A DNA stretch of 64,000 nt from Rhodoferax ferrireducens. GTDB taxonomy: Bacteria > Pseudomonadota > Gammaproteobacteria > Burkholderiales > Burkholderiaceae_C. Of this stretch, positions 53,701 to 61,436 are shown piece by piece; the first letter of the stretch is position 1; each line of letters begins with the position of its first letter. The position numbers and the translations under genes were made by a program. The notes beneath the pieces were generated by a model. It did not search any database. It was not told the origin of the DNA and saw only the letters and a list, made by a program, of their open reading frames with translations. The stretch lies in NCBI RefSeq assembly GCF_003347515.1, contig NZ_QEII01000269.1, positions 228,679 to 292,678 on the forward strand, read 5' to 3'.

Positions 53701-56700
53701 GGGGTCGTAGTACGGATCGGGTGAGCCGTCGGCCCGGATCGGATCATTGAGCACCAGCGTGATCATGCTGGGACCGACGCCCGAGGGCGACGGTACGTTG
53801 ATCGAGAATGTCGATGGCAGCAACGCGTTGTACGTGCCCCACTCGTCGGCGTAGACGCGGGTTAATTCGCGGCCGGTCCAGTCCTTGAATGACACCGGAA
53901 TCCACTTGGCCGCGAGCTTCTCGCCGTACACCGGGCTACCGGCGTTGAATTCGGCGGTCAGGTCGTTCAGCACGAAGCCGACCACACGAGCAGCCTTGGG
54001 CACCTCAGTCAACAGGTGAAAGTCCGCAGCCGTATTTTGCCCCGCATTGACCGTGACTTGCTTCATATTGCACAGCGGTGTCGTTGAGCCTGCGAGCGGC
54101 GCCGGGATGGCTTCGCCCGGGAACAGCGCGTACTCGGGGGGCACAACGTGCGGCGGTTGACCGTTGGCAACCGTGCCCACACATACCGGCGGCAGCAGCA
54201 ACGGGCTCGGCGTGAAGGCCTCGCCGAACATCACGTTCTTGTCTTCTTCCTTGACGATCGAGTAGTTCGGCGGTGGCGCCGATTCGACGATGTACGTCCC
54301 TGCAGGCACGTACTCGGGGCTGCCTGGAAGGGCTCCGGCGGCGGTGCCGAACCCATAGCCGCCGTCGAAAACCCCCGGGCGGACCTGATTCCAGGTGCCG
54401 AAGCCGTCGGCGCAGGTCGGCGCCTCGACGCCGTGAAGCGTCAGCGGCGTTTGGATGCAGCCGGTTGGTACGTTGTCGTCCCAGCTATCGGTGGCTGCGA
54501 CCTGAATGGCGTCGCCCGGACTGAAGGTGATCCCGTCGCCACTGCGGGCAACGTCCTCCGGGCCTTTCTGCGCCGAGCCGTCGGACCAGCCGAACGGGGA
54601 GTTGTCGATGTCGCAAAGCTGGATACCCGGCACGCCATTTGTGTCGTCGATCACGCCATCGTTGTTGGCGTCGCGGTACAGGCACACCTGCACCCGGGGA
54701 ATGCCCGGCTCCCAGGTTTCGGGCGCACCGTAGCGAGGATTGTCCTCGGCGCGGGTCACCGAGTAGTAAACGACACCGGTGACGCCGCCGTTCTCCCCGG
54801 CCCCGTAGTTCGCCTTGCCCCAATCGATCAGATTGGTTTGGCCGAGGAAGAGCTGCATCGCCTGCAGCAGGACGGGACCGGTTTCGGTGCGGTAGAGGAT
54901 GCTTTGATTGGCATTGGCCGGATCAGCCGGGTCCTGCGGCTGCAGCGTCTTGTTGCCGTTGGACGGCCATACCGGGGCAAAGAGATCGGTGATCTGGCCG
55001 CCGAAGTCAATGGCGGTGGTCATGCCAGTGGCTTTGAATCGCGCAAAGTCGACCTCGGTGATCAGCCAGTTAAAGAACGGAAAGACTTCCGCGAACTTGT
55101 AGTTTCCCAGGCTGTCGGTGGCAGTTGCCTGGTAGATGCTGCCGTCGCGAAAGCGCAGGTTCACCGCTTGACTCGGAAGTCCTGCCTCTGCTGCGTCGCG
55201 TATGCCGTCTTGCACCGTGTCGAAGAACACCTTGCCTTCGAGAGTGCCGAACCAGCGAAACGCAAGCACATCGCCCAGACTCACAGCGGCGCCCAACCCG
55301 CTGCCGACCGGTACCGTGACGGTGCTTGTGCCAAAGAGGAACTGCAGCGGTTCGTCCCAGTACACCAGCTGGTATGTTCCCGGCGGCACATTGTTGATCA
55401 CAAAATGACCATTGCCATCGCAGGGCGCGACATACAAACCAGTGGGCTGTAGCCCCGGGGTTGCCAATGGATTATTGAGACCGACCCAGCATGTCGTGAC
55501 CGCCGGACCGGGATAGTTGCCTTGAAGGTTTGGCGGACGGGAGAAGTGGTTGAGCCGCACGGTCCCCTCGATAGACCCGGTGGCGGCCGACCGGTTGACG
55601 TAGTCGGGGTCGCTGGGGGGAAGGTTCCATGGCAGCGTCTTCACCGACTGGCCGGCGATCAACGATTCGCTCGCCGGGCTCACCTTGACGAAACCGAAGG
55701 CGACGTGATTGAAGCCCTGGCCGAAGCCCTCAATAAACTGCCTGGGTTCGTTCGCCTTGACCCAGGCGTCGATGGTTTTTGTGCCTTCGATGGTGGAAGT
55801 CTGGATCCAGCCGATCGGTTGGCCGCTATCGTCGAACTGCGGCGGCACGATCGTGACACCGAACTTGCCCGGGGCCAGGTTCTTGATGATCGCCTCTCCA
55901 ACTTTAAGCTTGTCGGGGTTCAGCGCCGGATTGTTGACGTCTCTCACCGTCATGGTCGAGATGACACCGGTACCCATTTGAATCACCGTTGTGCCGTCGG
56001 GACCATAACGGGTCCCCAGCGGATTGCCGAAGACATCAGTCAGCTGCTTGCCCGCCGCTTCGGTGATTGTGACCAGTGCGCCGCCGAGGCCACCGTTCAG
56101 GGGAGGGGGATTCGAAATGGCTTCGCCGCTCAGTCCGCCGTCGTATTCATCCCAAGTATTGTTGATCGGATTGTGATCGACATGCGCAAAGATGGTGATC
56201 TGCGCGGTCGGCAGCGGATGCTGTGCCACTTTGACGGTCACGCTGTTCTTGAAGCAAACCTGCGCCGGTGTCCCGCCGCTGTTTGGGGCATTGGTACAGG
56301 ACGTTGTCGGCCAGCTGGCCGACCGCTCGATGGTGAAGTTGGAAGCGCCGCCCAGCGCATAGCCCGCGCTCGGCAAAACCGTGACGAAGTAGCGCTTGTC
56401 GGCAGGAACATCGACCGTGACGCTGGCCGCGGCGCTTGTCCCCGATGTCACCAACGGGGCGTGACTCCTGTGAATGGAGAGGGTGGCGCTGGGCCCGTTC
56501 GGCGGGACCACCTGAACCGTCTGCGGCAGGTTGAGGGTCGTGTTGTCCTCCTCCACCAGATAGCGAAAACCACCCGTCAGGTTGGTACATACGGCTGGAG
56601 TAGCCTGGGTACAGCCCTGCACAGAGAGGGTGAAGGCCTGAGCCGGGGTCTGCGCAGCGAAGACCAGCAACAGACTCAGAGCGGCAATGGAAAATCTACT

Positions 56701-56814
56701 TATCAGAGCGGATCGGGGTTCCCTTGCGCTGCCCCCCGTTATCAATCCATGCGCTTGCACCAGGAGTTTGAATTTGCTTATCAGATCGCATTTCAGAACG
56801 GCATCGGCTCTCAT
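50779..56814 (-). CDS. Giant SdrD-B/beta-helix surface protein
   Basis: A 2,011-residue exported protein. The signal segment ends in AQTPAQA (near residue 60) after an unusually long N-terminal region. Residues about 75-1000 contain SdrD-B-like domains (LEGKVFFDTVQDGIRDAAE, PGTYQLVYWD), then an IPT/TIG-like domain near 1105-1205. A right-handed beta-helix follows (about 1208-1790, coils such as VISNNNITSN and VLRNNKVHAN). Residues about 1805-2011 are the same C-terminal domain as in the 1,218-residue protein. AAGGAG lies 6 bases before the ATG at 56814; another ATG is one codon upstream. It is first in an eight-gene operon and has many Asp-containing Ca-binding-like loops. Confidence 0.85.
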   Translation of the reverse strand: MRADAVLKCDLISKFKLLVQAHGLITGGSAREPRSALISRFSIAALSLLLVFAAQTPAQAFTLSVQGCTQATPAVCTNLTGGFRYLVEEDNTTLNLPQTVQVVPPNGPSATLSIHRSHAPLVTSGTSAAASVTVDVPADKRYFVTVLPSAGYALGGASNFTIERSASWPTTSCTNAPNSGGTPAQVCFKNSVTVKVAQHPLPTAQITIFAHVDHNPINNTWDEYDGGLSGEAISNPPPLNGGLGGALVTITEAAGKQLTDVFGNPLGTRYGPDGTTVIQMGTGVISTMTVRDVNNPALNPDKLKVGEAIIKNLAPGKFGVTIVPPQFDDSGQPIGWIQTSTIEGTKTIDAWVKANEPRQFIEGFGQGFNHVAFGFVKVSPASESLIAGQSVKTLPWNLPPSDPDYVNRSAATGSIEGTVRLNHFSRPPNLQGNYPGPAVTTCWVGLNNPLATPGLQPTGLYVAPCDGNGHFVINNVPPGTYQLVYWDEPLQFLFGTSTVTVPVGSGLGAAVSLGDVLAFRWFGTLEGKVFFDTVQDGIRDAAEAGLPSQAVNLRFRDGSIYQATATDSLGNYKFAEVFPFFNWLITEVDFARFKATGMTTAIDFGGQITDLFAPVWPSNGNKTLQPQDPADPANANQSILYRTETGPVLLQAMQLFLGQTNLIDWGKANYGAGENGGVTGVVYYSVTRAEDNPRYGAPETWEPGIPRVQVCLYRDANNDGVIDDTNGVPGIQLCDIDNSPFGWSDGSAQKGPEDVARSGDGITFSPGDAIQVAATDSWDDNVPTGCIQTPLTLHGVEAPTCADGFGTWNQVRPGVFDGGYGFGTAAGALPGSPEYVPAGTYIVESAPPPNYSIVKEEDKNVMFGEAFTPSPLLLPPVCVGTVANGQPPHVVPPEYALFPGEAIPAPLAGSTTPLCNMKQVTVNAGQNTAADFHLLTEVPKAARVVGFVLNDLTAEFNAGSPVYGEKLAAKWIPVSFKDWTGRELTRVYADEWGTYNALLPSTFSINVPSPSGVGPSMITLVLNDPIRADGSPDPYYDPTYATSPWTLNYHPGKTTYADTPIVPIRAFAAAGTAFSTAAVTGTPMIKSVDHAGTTGTGALICTGGGNALPENIILTALGPTPVIDPVTGTTVTRDYGFGTAPGTVTLNRPGQAPLVLATPSWTNLSITAIVPSGATTGALVVTRSGAGGATSEIGVQLIISNCSNNSNSVRRVPSTAYPTIQSAIDAAARGNVIMVAPGTYNENVVMWKPVHLQGAGAGSTFINANPNPLDRLQAFHAKVDALGARDFAAYLLKDPFTAAEAPGIFVIGRLTYPNGTAQAELPGTKTLNPGTGNGNNASTSFSSAGEASIDGFTISGSKAGGGIFVVAGASNLVISNNNITSNQGNLAGGIGIGTPDVGFDSQNDNVVLRNNKVHANGGVDGSGGIAMNEGSQSYLVEGNLVTGNMSRFNGGGIAHNGFSLGNNVIRNNKILFNEVFFGALLNQAGDGGGIYVGDTVAGVDGTGNVSIERNLIQGNLTSAGSGAGIRAFAVNADDVRLSPANDATWSRLNIVNNIIANNVAGVAGGGISLQDVLRARIVNNTIVNNDSTATGILAFAAGSSDSTPQPAGIASAANSTVLQALITRAGEPNYSNPVLLNNVVWHNRSFFNDAGMNSGAGGIAPNPSAIEGYWDLGVINAVGTPPALNPVDTILSSLSGPYGENYSLNGSNFVADPGFVLGYVNTLATSTVIDEGGNNINVRLTPLDPTAGNYHLAAATSPAVNQGSNTPSGVVPTIDFDGSTRPLTVANPADIGADEWFLTSTGPTFPTLSVLDTFNRGNASTLGANWQQLVVLGNSGIRVNGNEAFCVNSGLAAALCSGGANAYWNQSGVFGTTQAAAFTFANTTLNNVSLVLKASSNYNALGYYPTAIRVRYSTAAGGQVIVETSTNGLTFTPQGTPLAGAFANGNTLSALTNAAGTVYVWRTSGATTTLLGQVALPTAGANAFTTGGGRIGMFLPPGARVNNFSGGDVAP

Positions 56815-57131
56815 CATGATCTCCTTCTCCCTGCGCTTTAACCCACACATTGACGTTGAATCCGGACTGACGCCACAGCCCCGGATGCGTCCTTAATACA
56901 AGATTAGTTTGGGAGCGTCAGAATGACAGCGGGGCAAAACCCGCAGACTGATTGGGGCAGGCCTGCATTTGGCGGTGCGGGGCACTGTAGAAAATTGGGG
57001 CTGTAGTTCGGCACTGCGGGTTGGCGTGGATTGAGGGTCAGATGCCAACGGGCACCCTGGCGATACGCGGCGTCTGGCGCAAGGGCTGCTCGGACGTGCG
57101 GGCATTTCCACCCAGTGCGAACTGTGGTGGG
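56815..57131. promoter_or_regulatory. 317-bp intergenic region upstream of the copper operon
   Basis: No gene is supported. It lies between the end of the lytic transglycosylase gene and the start of the eight-gene operon, both on the minus strand. A promoter for the giant protein gene should lie here, but I could not assign confident -35 and -10 elements. The ribosome site AAGGAG of the giant gene is at its left end. Confidence 0.4.
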
Positions 57132-57749
57132 CTAGAAATCTGTCTGGAATCGCTGGTAGATGTCAAGCACCTTTGGCACGTAGGACAGGGTTTCGCGGTA
57201 GGGTGGGATACGGTTGCCATGCTTCATCACGGCATCTTCTCCAGCGTTGTAAGCAGCAAGTGCCAGGCTGATGTCGTTGTTGAACTTGCGCAGCAGATCC
57301 CGCAGATAGCGGGCACCGCCATTCAGGTTTTGCCGCGGATCAAACGCGTCCGCCACACCGTAGCGTTGCGCGGTCTGCGGCATGAGCTGCATCAAACCGG
57401 CCGCCCCCTTTTTTGACACCGCTTTCGGGTTGTAGCTCGACTCCACCGAAATCACGGCATGAAGCAAGGCACTTTCCAGCCCATAGGCGCGGGATACCTC
57501 GTCGACAACCTTGTCGTAGCCAGCGTTTCTGGCATGGCTTGAACTCCCCTTGCGAGCGGCAGTCGCTGGCAGTATGGCAACCGCTGGCTCGGTCGCCGCT
57601 ATCAGGACGCTATAGCGTTCGTCCGTCGGCACGTTGCTGAGCGACACCGCGCCATCGTCAGCGGTGTAGACATAAATATCCGCCCATCCAGGTCGACAAA
57701 GACAGCATCCGAGCAGCAGCCAGGCGACCATGCATTTTTCTGAGATCAT
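57132..57749 (-). CDS. Lytic transglycosylase (SLT family)
   Basis: A 205-residue exported enzyme. After a signal peptide (to about residue 23) comes a short DUF4124-like stretch (DIYVYTADDGAVSLSNVPTD). The SLT domain starts near residue 82, with catalytic Glu in VISVESSYNPKAVSKKGAAG, then LMQLMPQTAQRYGV and AAYNAGEDAV. It cuts peptidoglycan glycan strands, probably opening a passage for the secretion apparatus encoded nearby. It is on the minus strand between the sensor kinase and the copper operon. Confidence 0.92.
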   Translation of the reverse strand: MISEKCMVAWLLLGCCLCRPGWADIYVYTADDGAVSLSNVPTDERYSVLIAATEPAVAILPATAARKGSSSHARNAGYDKVVDEVSRAYGLESALLHAVISVESSYNPKAVSKKGAAGLMQLMPQTAQRYGVADAFDPRQNLNGGARYLRDLLRKFNNDISLALAAYNAGEDAVMKHGNRIPPYRETLSYVPKVLDIYQRFQTDF

Positions 57750-57911
57750 CGGTCAAGCCTACGCAGCACGCCCCAGCTGAGCAATACGCTGAACACTGTA
57801 AAGTAGCGGGTGCAAGAATAGAACGGTGCACGTCTCGCCACTACGTGCTTGCCGTACCGGTTTGACTTCGGTTATTGTTGAAACATTGCCACTCCTGCGA
57901 CAGGACGCCCT

Positions 57912-59273
57912 ATGTTCAAGTTGCTTCGTTACTACTCGGCGGCAAGCCTCGTTGCCGTCCTTGCTGCGGCAGTGCTTCTAATCTGGTTTTACAGGCAGGT
58001 GGCGATTCAAGGCATTGTTCAGTTGGCCGAGCGGAGCAACATGCATCTGGCGAAAATCGCCATGGACCCCATCAAACCGGTGCTCCTTGAATTCCTTGGC
58101 ACTGCAGCGGATCTTCATCCGGGTAACGCCAGCCCTCCCCCGCTACCGTCCGAGTTGGCGAGGTCCATCAAGACCCTGATGCAGGACAAATTCATTGTCA
58201 AGATCAAGATCTATAACCGCCAGGGTGTGGTTGCTTTCTCCACCAAGCCGGCAGAGATTGGATTTGATCGGAGTGACAACCAGGGTGTCATCGCTGCGAT
58301 CGCCGGCGGCGTGGGCAACGCGCTGGTTTATCGCGACACCTTCAACAGCTTCGACGGCGTCACTGAAAAAGACAACTTGATGCAAACCTACCTGCCGGTT
58401 CGGGCCGGCCCGGCCGAACCGATTCTGGGGGTATTCGAGCTTTACGCCGACGTGAACGATCTGGTGCATCAAACGGAACGCACTGAATTCATCATCATGG
58501 CCGGCGCCATACTGATATTGTCGGCCTTGTACGCCGTCCTGATCGTTATCGTGCGCCGTGCGAACGACACCATCGAACTGCAGCAGCGCACCATACGCGA
58601 GCGAACCGAAACGTTGGAGCTGTTGTCCGCCCACATGCTGAAAAGCGAGGAATCGCAGAAGAAGAGAATCGCCTTCGAGTTGCACGAGGGATTAGCACAG
58701 ACCTTGAGCGCCGCCAAGCTGTTAGTGGAAAGCGGTCGGGATCGTAGGGTGTGCAATGCGGCTGCAGCTGCCAAATGTGTGAGATCGATCATCCCGGTAT
58801 TGCAGGACGCCATCCAGGAGGTCAGGACAATCGCAACAGACCTGCGGCCAGCCAGCCTGGATGACCTTGGGTTATTACCGACCATCAACTGGTTTTGCCG
58901 GGAGTTCGAACAGCGTCATCCAGGCATCCGCATCGAGCGGCAAATCCCCTTGCGTGAGCATGACATCCCGACGCCATTGAAAGTCATCCTGTACCGCATC
59001 ATTGCGTCGGTTCTCGACGACATGACGCAGCACACGAACGCAGGGCGAATCCATCTCGCGCTGGGGCTGAATGACAACGCCCTGATTCTGCTGATCGATG
59101 ACACTGCAGCCGAGGCGCTCGACGAGACGGCACCGCCGCCGACGCACATCAAGCCGCAACTGCGGGCTGAATTTGCCCGGATGGAGGAGCTGGCGACCCT
59201 ATCGGGCGGCGTATTCAGTGCCAAGCGCCATTTGAATGGTGGCACCACGCTGCGCGCGGCATGGCATGTCTAG
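57912..59273 (+). CDS. NarL-type sensor histidine kinase with degenerate ATPase domain
   Basis: A 453-residue sensor kinase. Two membrane helices (about residues 8-28 and 192-214) bracket a periplasmic sensor domain, followed by a coiled coil and HisKA_3-type helix with His258 in AFELHEGLAQTL. The C-terminal HATPase domain is diverged: the N-box reads LDDMTQHTNAG and the G1 region is IDDTAAEALDE without the expected Asp-x-Gly-x-Gly. ATP binding may be weak or lost. The sensor domain resembles that of the GGDEF-EAL protein at 6044-8209. It converges on the response regulator gene with 9 bp between the stops. Confidence 0.87.
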   Translation: MFKLLRYYSAASLVAVLAAAVLLIWFYRQVAIQGIVQLAERSNMHLAKIAMDPIKPVLLEFLGTAADLHPGNASPPPLPSELARSIKTLMQDKFIVKIKIYNRQGVVAFSTKPAEIGFDRSDNQGVIAAIAGGVGNALVYRDTFNSFDGVTEKDNLMQTYLPVRAGPAEPILGVFELYADVNDLVHQTERTEFIIMAGAILILSALYAVLIVIVRRANDTIELQQRTIRERTETLELLSAHMLKSEESQKKRIAFELHEGLAQTLSAAKLLVESGRDRRVCNAAAAAKCVRSIIPVLQDAIQEVRTIATDLRPASLDDLGLLPTINWFCREFEQRHPGIRIERQIPLREHDIPTPLKVILYRIIASVLDDMTQHTNAGRIHLALGLNDNALILLIDDTAAEALDETAPPPTHIKPQLRAEFARMEELATLSGGVFSAKRHLNGGTTLRAAWHV

Positions 59274-59282
59274 TACACCCGC

Positions 59283-59939
59283 TCAGGTGGCCAGCAGGCC
59301 TTTTCCGATGGCATAGCTGGTGAGCGTCGACGCGTTGTGCAAGTCGAGCTTCTTCATCAGGTTGGAGCGGTGCTTTTCGACGGTCTTGATGCTCAGGCAG
59401 AGATAGTCGGAAATGTACCTGTTGGGGTGGCCTTCGGCAACGAGTTTGAGCACTTCGCGCTCGCGATGGGTCAGTGTGTCCCAGGAGCTGCTGACATCGT
59501 CTGCCTTGCCGGTGCGTAGATATCCATGGATTACCTTGCCGGAAATGTCGGGACTCAAATAGGTCTTGCCATTGAGAATGCTGCGAATCGCCACCCGTAA
59601 TTCATCGTGCGTTGCGTCCTTAAGCAGGTAGCCGTCGGCACCGGCGCGCAAACTCTCGTGAATGTATTCATCAGTCTTGTGGATGGTCAGAACCAGTACG
59701 CGCGTTTCAGGATTGCGCCGCTTGATGTCCCTCATCGCCTCAATGCCATTCATACCCGGCATGGAGATGTCCATCAGGACCAGATGCGGCGCAAGCGCTG
59801 CGATGGCACGGATGGCATCGCGCCCGTTGTCGGCTTCGCCGACGATCTCCAGGTCAGGATCCTGTGACAACAAAGCACGCAGCCCTGCTCTCAGCAGAGT
59901 GTGGTCCTCAACGATAAAGATACTCTGCTTTCCATTCAT
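59283..59939 (-). CDS. NarL/FixJ-type response regulator
   Basis: A 218-residue regulator. The receiver domain has phospho-acceptor Asp57 in LVLMDISMPG, with Glu10-Asp11, Thr in VLTIHKTDE and the Lys in YLLKDATHDEL. A LuxR-type helix-turn-helix (residues about 150-210) includes THREREVLKLVAEGHPNRYISDYLCLS and KTVEKHRSNLMKKL. It should pair with the kinase across the convergent junction. It lies 71 bp downstream of the pseudopilin genes on the same strand, so it may be transcribed with them and control the locus. Confidence 0.93.
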   Translation of the reverse strand: MNGKQSIFIVEDHTLLRAGLRALLSQDPDLEIVGEADNGRDAIRAIAALAPHLVLMDISMPGMNGIEAMRDIKRRNPETRVLVLTIHKTDEYIHESLRAGADGYLLKDATHDELRVAIRSILNGKTYLSPDISGKVIHGYLRTGKADDVSSSWDTLTHREREVLKLVAEGHPNRYISDYLCLSIKTVEKHRSNLMKKLDLHNASTLTSYAIGKGLLAT

Positions 59940-60010
59940 GATGACTCCCCTCTATTTTCGGAACTCCCGTAGAACCCTTGGCCTGCCGGCGCGGGCGACG
60001 CCGCCACAAG

Positions 60011-60526
60011 TTAGCCTGGCGCCGGCATGAACACCCAGTCCGAGTATTTCATCTTGCTCTCAAAATGCCTGTCCTCAAGCCCGAAATTTCGTTTTTTCAG
60101 CGGCTCGTCGTCGGACAGGCTATGCACCCCGTAAATTTCCCCGCTCGGCCCGGCAATCAAGCCCCACTCGGCGCGGCCCGTCATTGGATCCATGTCAATT
60201 TTTCGCAGGTAGCGCTGAATCCCTGGATAGCGCGGATCCTGCAGCAACTCTTCCAGATGCCGGGGCGCGCGCCGCATATTCCCCGGCGTGTGCTTGGCAT
60301 ATCGGCTAAGGGCAAGCCGAAACTGCTGCCCTATGAAGAGCAGTTCCTGCTCTTTTTCCTGCTTTTGCAGCGTATGCCAGACTTGCCCGAAAGCAACGAG
60401 GGCAATCCCTATCAGGGCGACAAGCACCAGCACGCCAACATAGGTGAATCCCCGTTCACGCCGAAAGACCAGCACCCGCTTGGCCTCGGGCAAGACGACT
60501 ATGTTGTTTTGAGGTGAGTGATTCAT
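60011..60526 (-). CDS. Type II secretion pseudopilin-like protein without Glu5
   Basis: A 171-residue protein with a prepilin-type N terminus, RGFTYVGVLVLVALIGIALVA. The leader before the cleavage site is 26 residues. The usual Glu at position 5 of the mature protein is replaced by Gly, as in some minor pseudopilins of the GspK type. The rest is a helical and charged domain unlike GspG. It follows two other pseudopilin genes by 19 bp. The start at 60526 is the ATG that begins the leader; the frame is open further upstream. Confidence 0.8.
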   Translation of the reverse strand: MNHSPQNNIVVLPEAKRVLVFRRERGFTYVGVLVLVALIGIALVAFGQVWHTLQKQEKEQELLFIGQQFRLALSRYAKHTPGNMRRAPRHLEELLQDPRYPGIQRYLRKIDMDPMTGRAEWGLIAGPSGEIYGVHSLSDDEPLKKRNFGLEDRHFESKMKYSDWVFMPAPG

Positions 60527-60545
60527 GTCGTCAAGAACCTCGCGG

Positions 60546-60929
60546 CTACCAGTTTTGATATTCCGTGCCATTCCGCGCAATGCCCGGGGCGCCGCTCCTG
60601 ACGTCATACACGCCCCCCATTTCGGGCTGGGGCGGGGGTATGCTGACCCAGGTCGCGTTGCTATCTGTGATAGGGTCAACCGGCACGCCGCGCAAGTATT
60701 TGCTGCTGACCAGTTCATCCAGCGCATCGGGGTACTTGCCTTTGTCGCCATAGTATTTATCCAGGGTTTCGCGTAGCAGGGCCAGGTTCTGCTGCAGCAC
60801 CGCCTCGCGGGATTTTTCCAGGCTGGAAAAATAGCGCGGCAAGGCGAGGGTGAGCAGGCTCGCGATCACCGCCAACACGACCAGCAACTCGATCAGGGTG
60901 AAGCCGGTTTTTTTTCTCTCTGGTGTCAT
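60546..60929 (-). CDS. GspG-like pseudopilin (shorter)
   Basis: A 127-residue pseudopilin. The leader is short (MTPERKKTG), then mature FTLIELLVVLAVIASLLTLA with Glu5 present. The C-terminal domain reads KYPDALDELVSSKYLRGVPVDPITDSN and DVRSGAPGIARNG, a major-pseudopilin (GspG-like) pattern. It lies 15 bp after the preceding pseudopilin gene. Confidence 0.88.
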   Translation of the reverse strand: MTPERKKTGFTLIELLVVLAVIASLLTLALPRYFSSLEKSREAVLQQNLALLRETLDKYYGDKGKYPDALDELVSSKYLRGVPVDPITDSNATWVSIPPPQPEMGGVYDVRSGAPGIARNGTEYQNW

Positions 60930-60944
60930 GTTTCCCTCGCTTTC

Positions 60945-61436
60945 CTACCATCTGACGTAAGGAATTCCGTTCAGGCCCGTACCGGATGCCCGCGAATGGA
61001 CATCGAATACGTCGTCGCCCTCCTCCGGCGCCTCAGGGCTGCTGGCATAGCTGCGTTTGCCCCAGGTTTCGTCGTCGGGGCGTGTCGGGTCGGTAAAGAA
61101 CGGATCGCGCGGAATACGCCGCAGAAAATAGATTCGCTTTTTCCCATCCGGACTGCTCGCATCAGGCACTCCGTCGACCAGCACCTGCAAGGACGGGGGA
61201 TAACCGGACTCCTGGATGGCGATTGAGATGCGGCGATCTTCGACGGCCTGCCGGTAGGCATCCAACGCCGTTCGAATCTCCCGCAATGCCCGATGCAGTT
61301 CGTGCTCCTGACTGCGTTTCACACTCACTTGCGCCAGAGGCACGGCGACCGAGGTCAGCAGACTGACAATCGCCACCGTCACCACCATCTCAACCAGCGT
61401 GAAGCCAGCCTGTTTCGGCGCGAAGTGCGCAATCAT
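60945..61436 (-). CDS. GspG-like pseudopilin (longer)
   Basis: A 163-residue pseudopilin with leader MIAHFAPKQAG and mature FTLVEMVVTVAIVSLLTSVA (Glu5 present). The C-terminal domain has GYPPSLQVLVDG, RRIPRDPFFTD and DVHSRASGTGLNGIPYVRW, close in layout to its shorter neighbour, which suggests duplication. It overlaps the secretin gene by 4 bases. Confidence 0.88.
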   Translation of the reverse strand: MIAHFAPKQAGFTLVEMVVTVAIVSLLTSVAVPLAQVSVKRSQEHELHRALREIRTALDAYRQAVEDRRISIAIQESGYPPSLQVLVDGVPDASSPDGKKRIYFLRRIPRDPFFTDPTRPDDETWGKRSYASSPEAPEEGDDVFDVHSRASGTGLNGIPYVRW

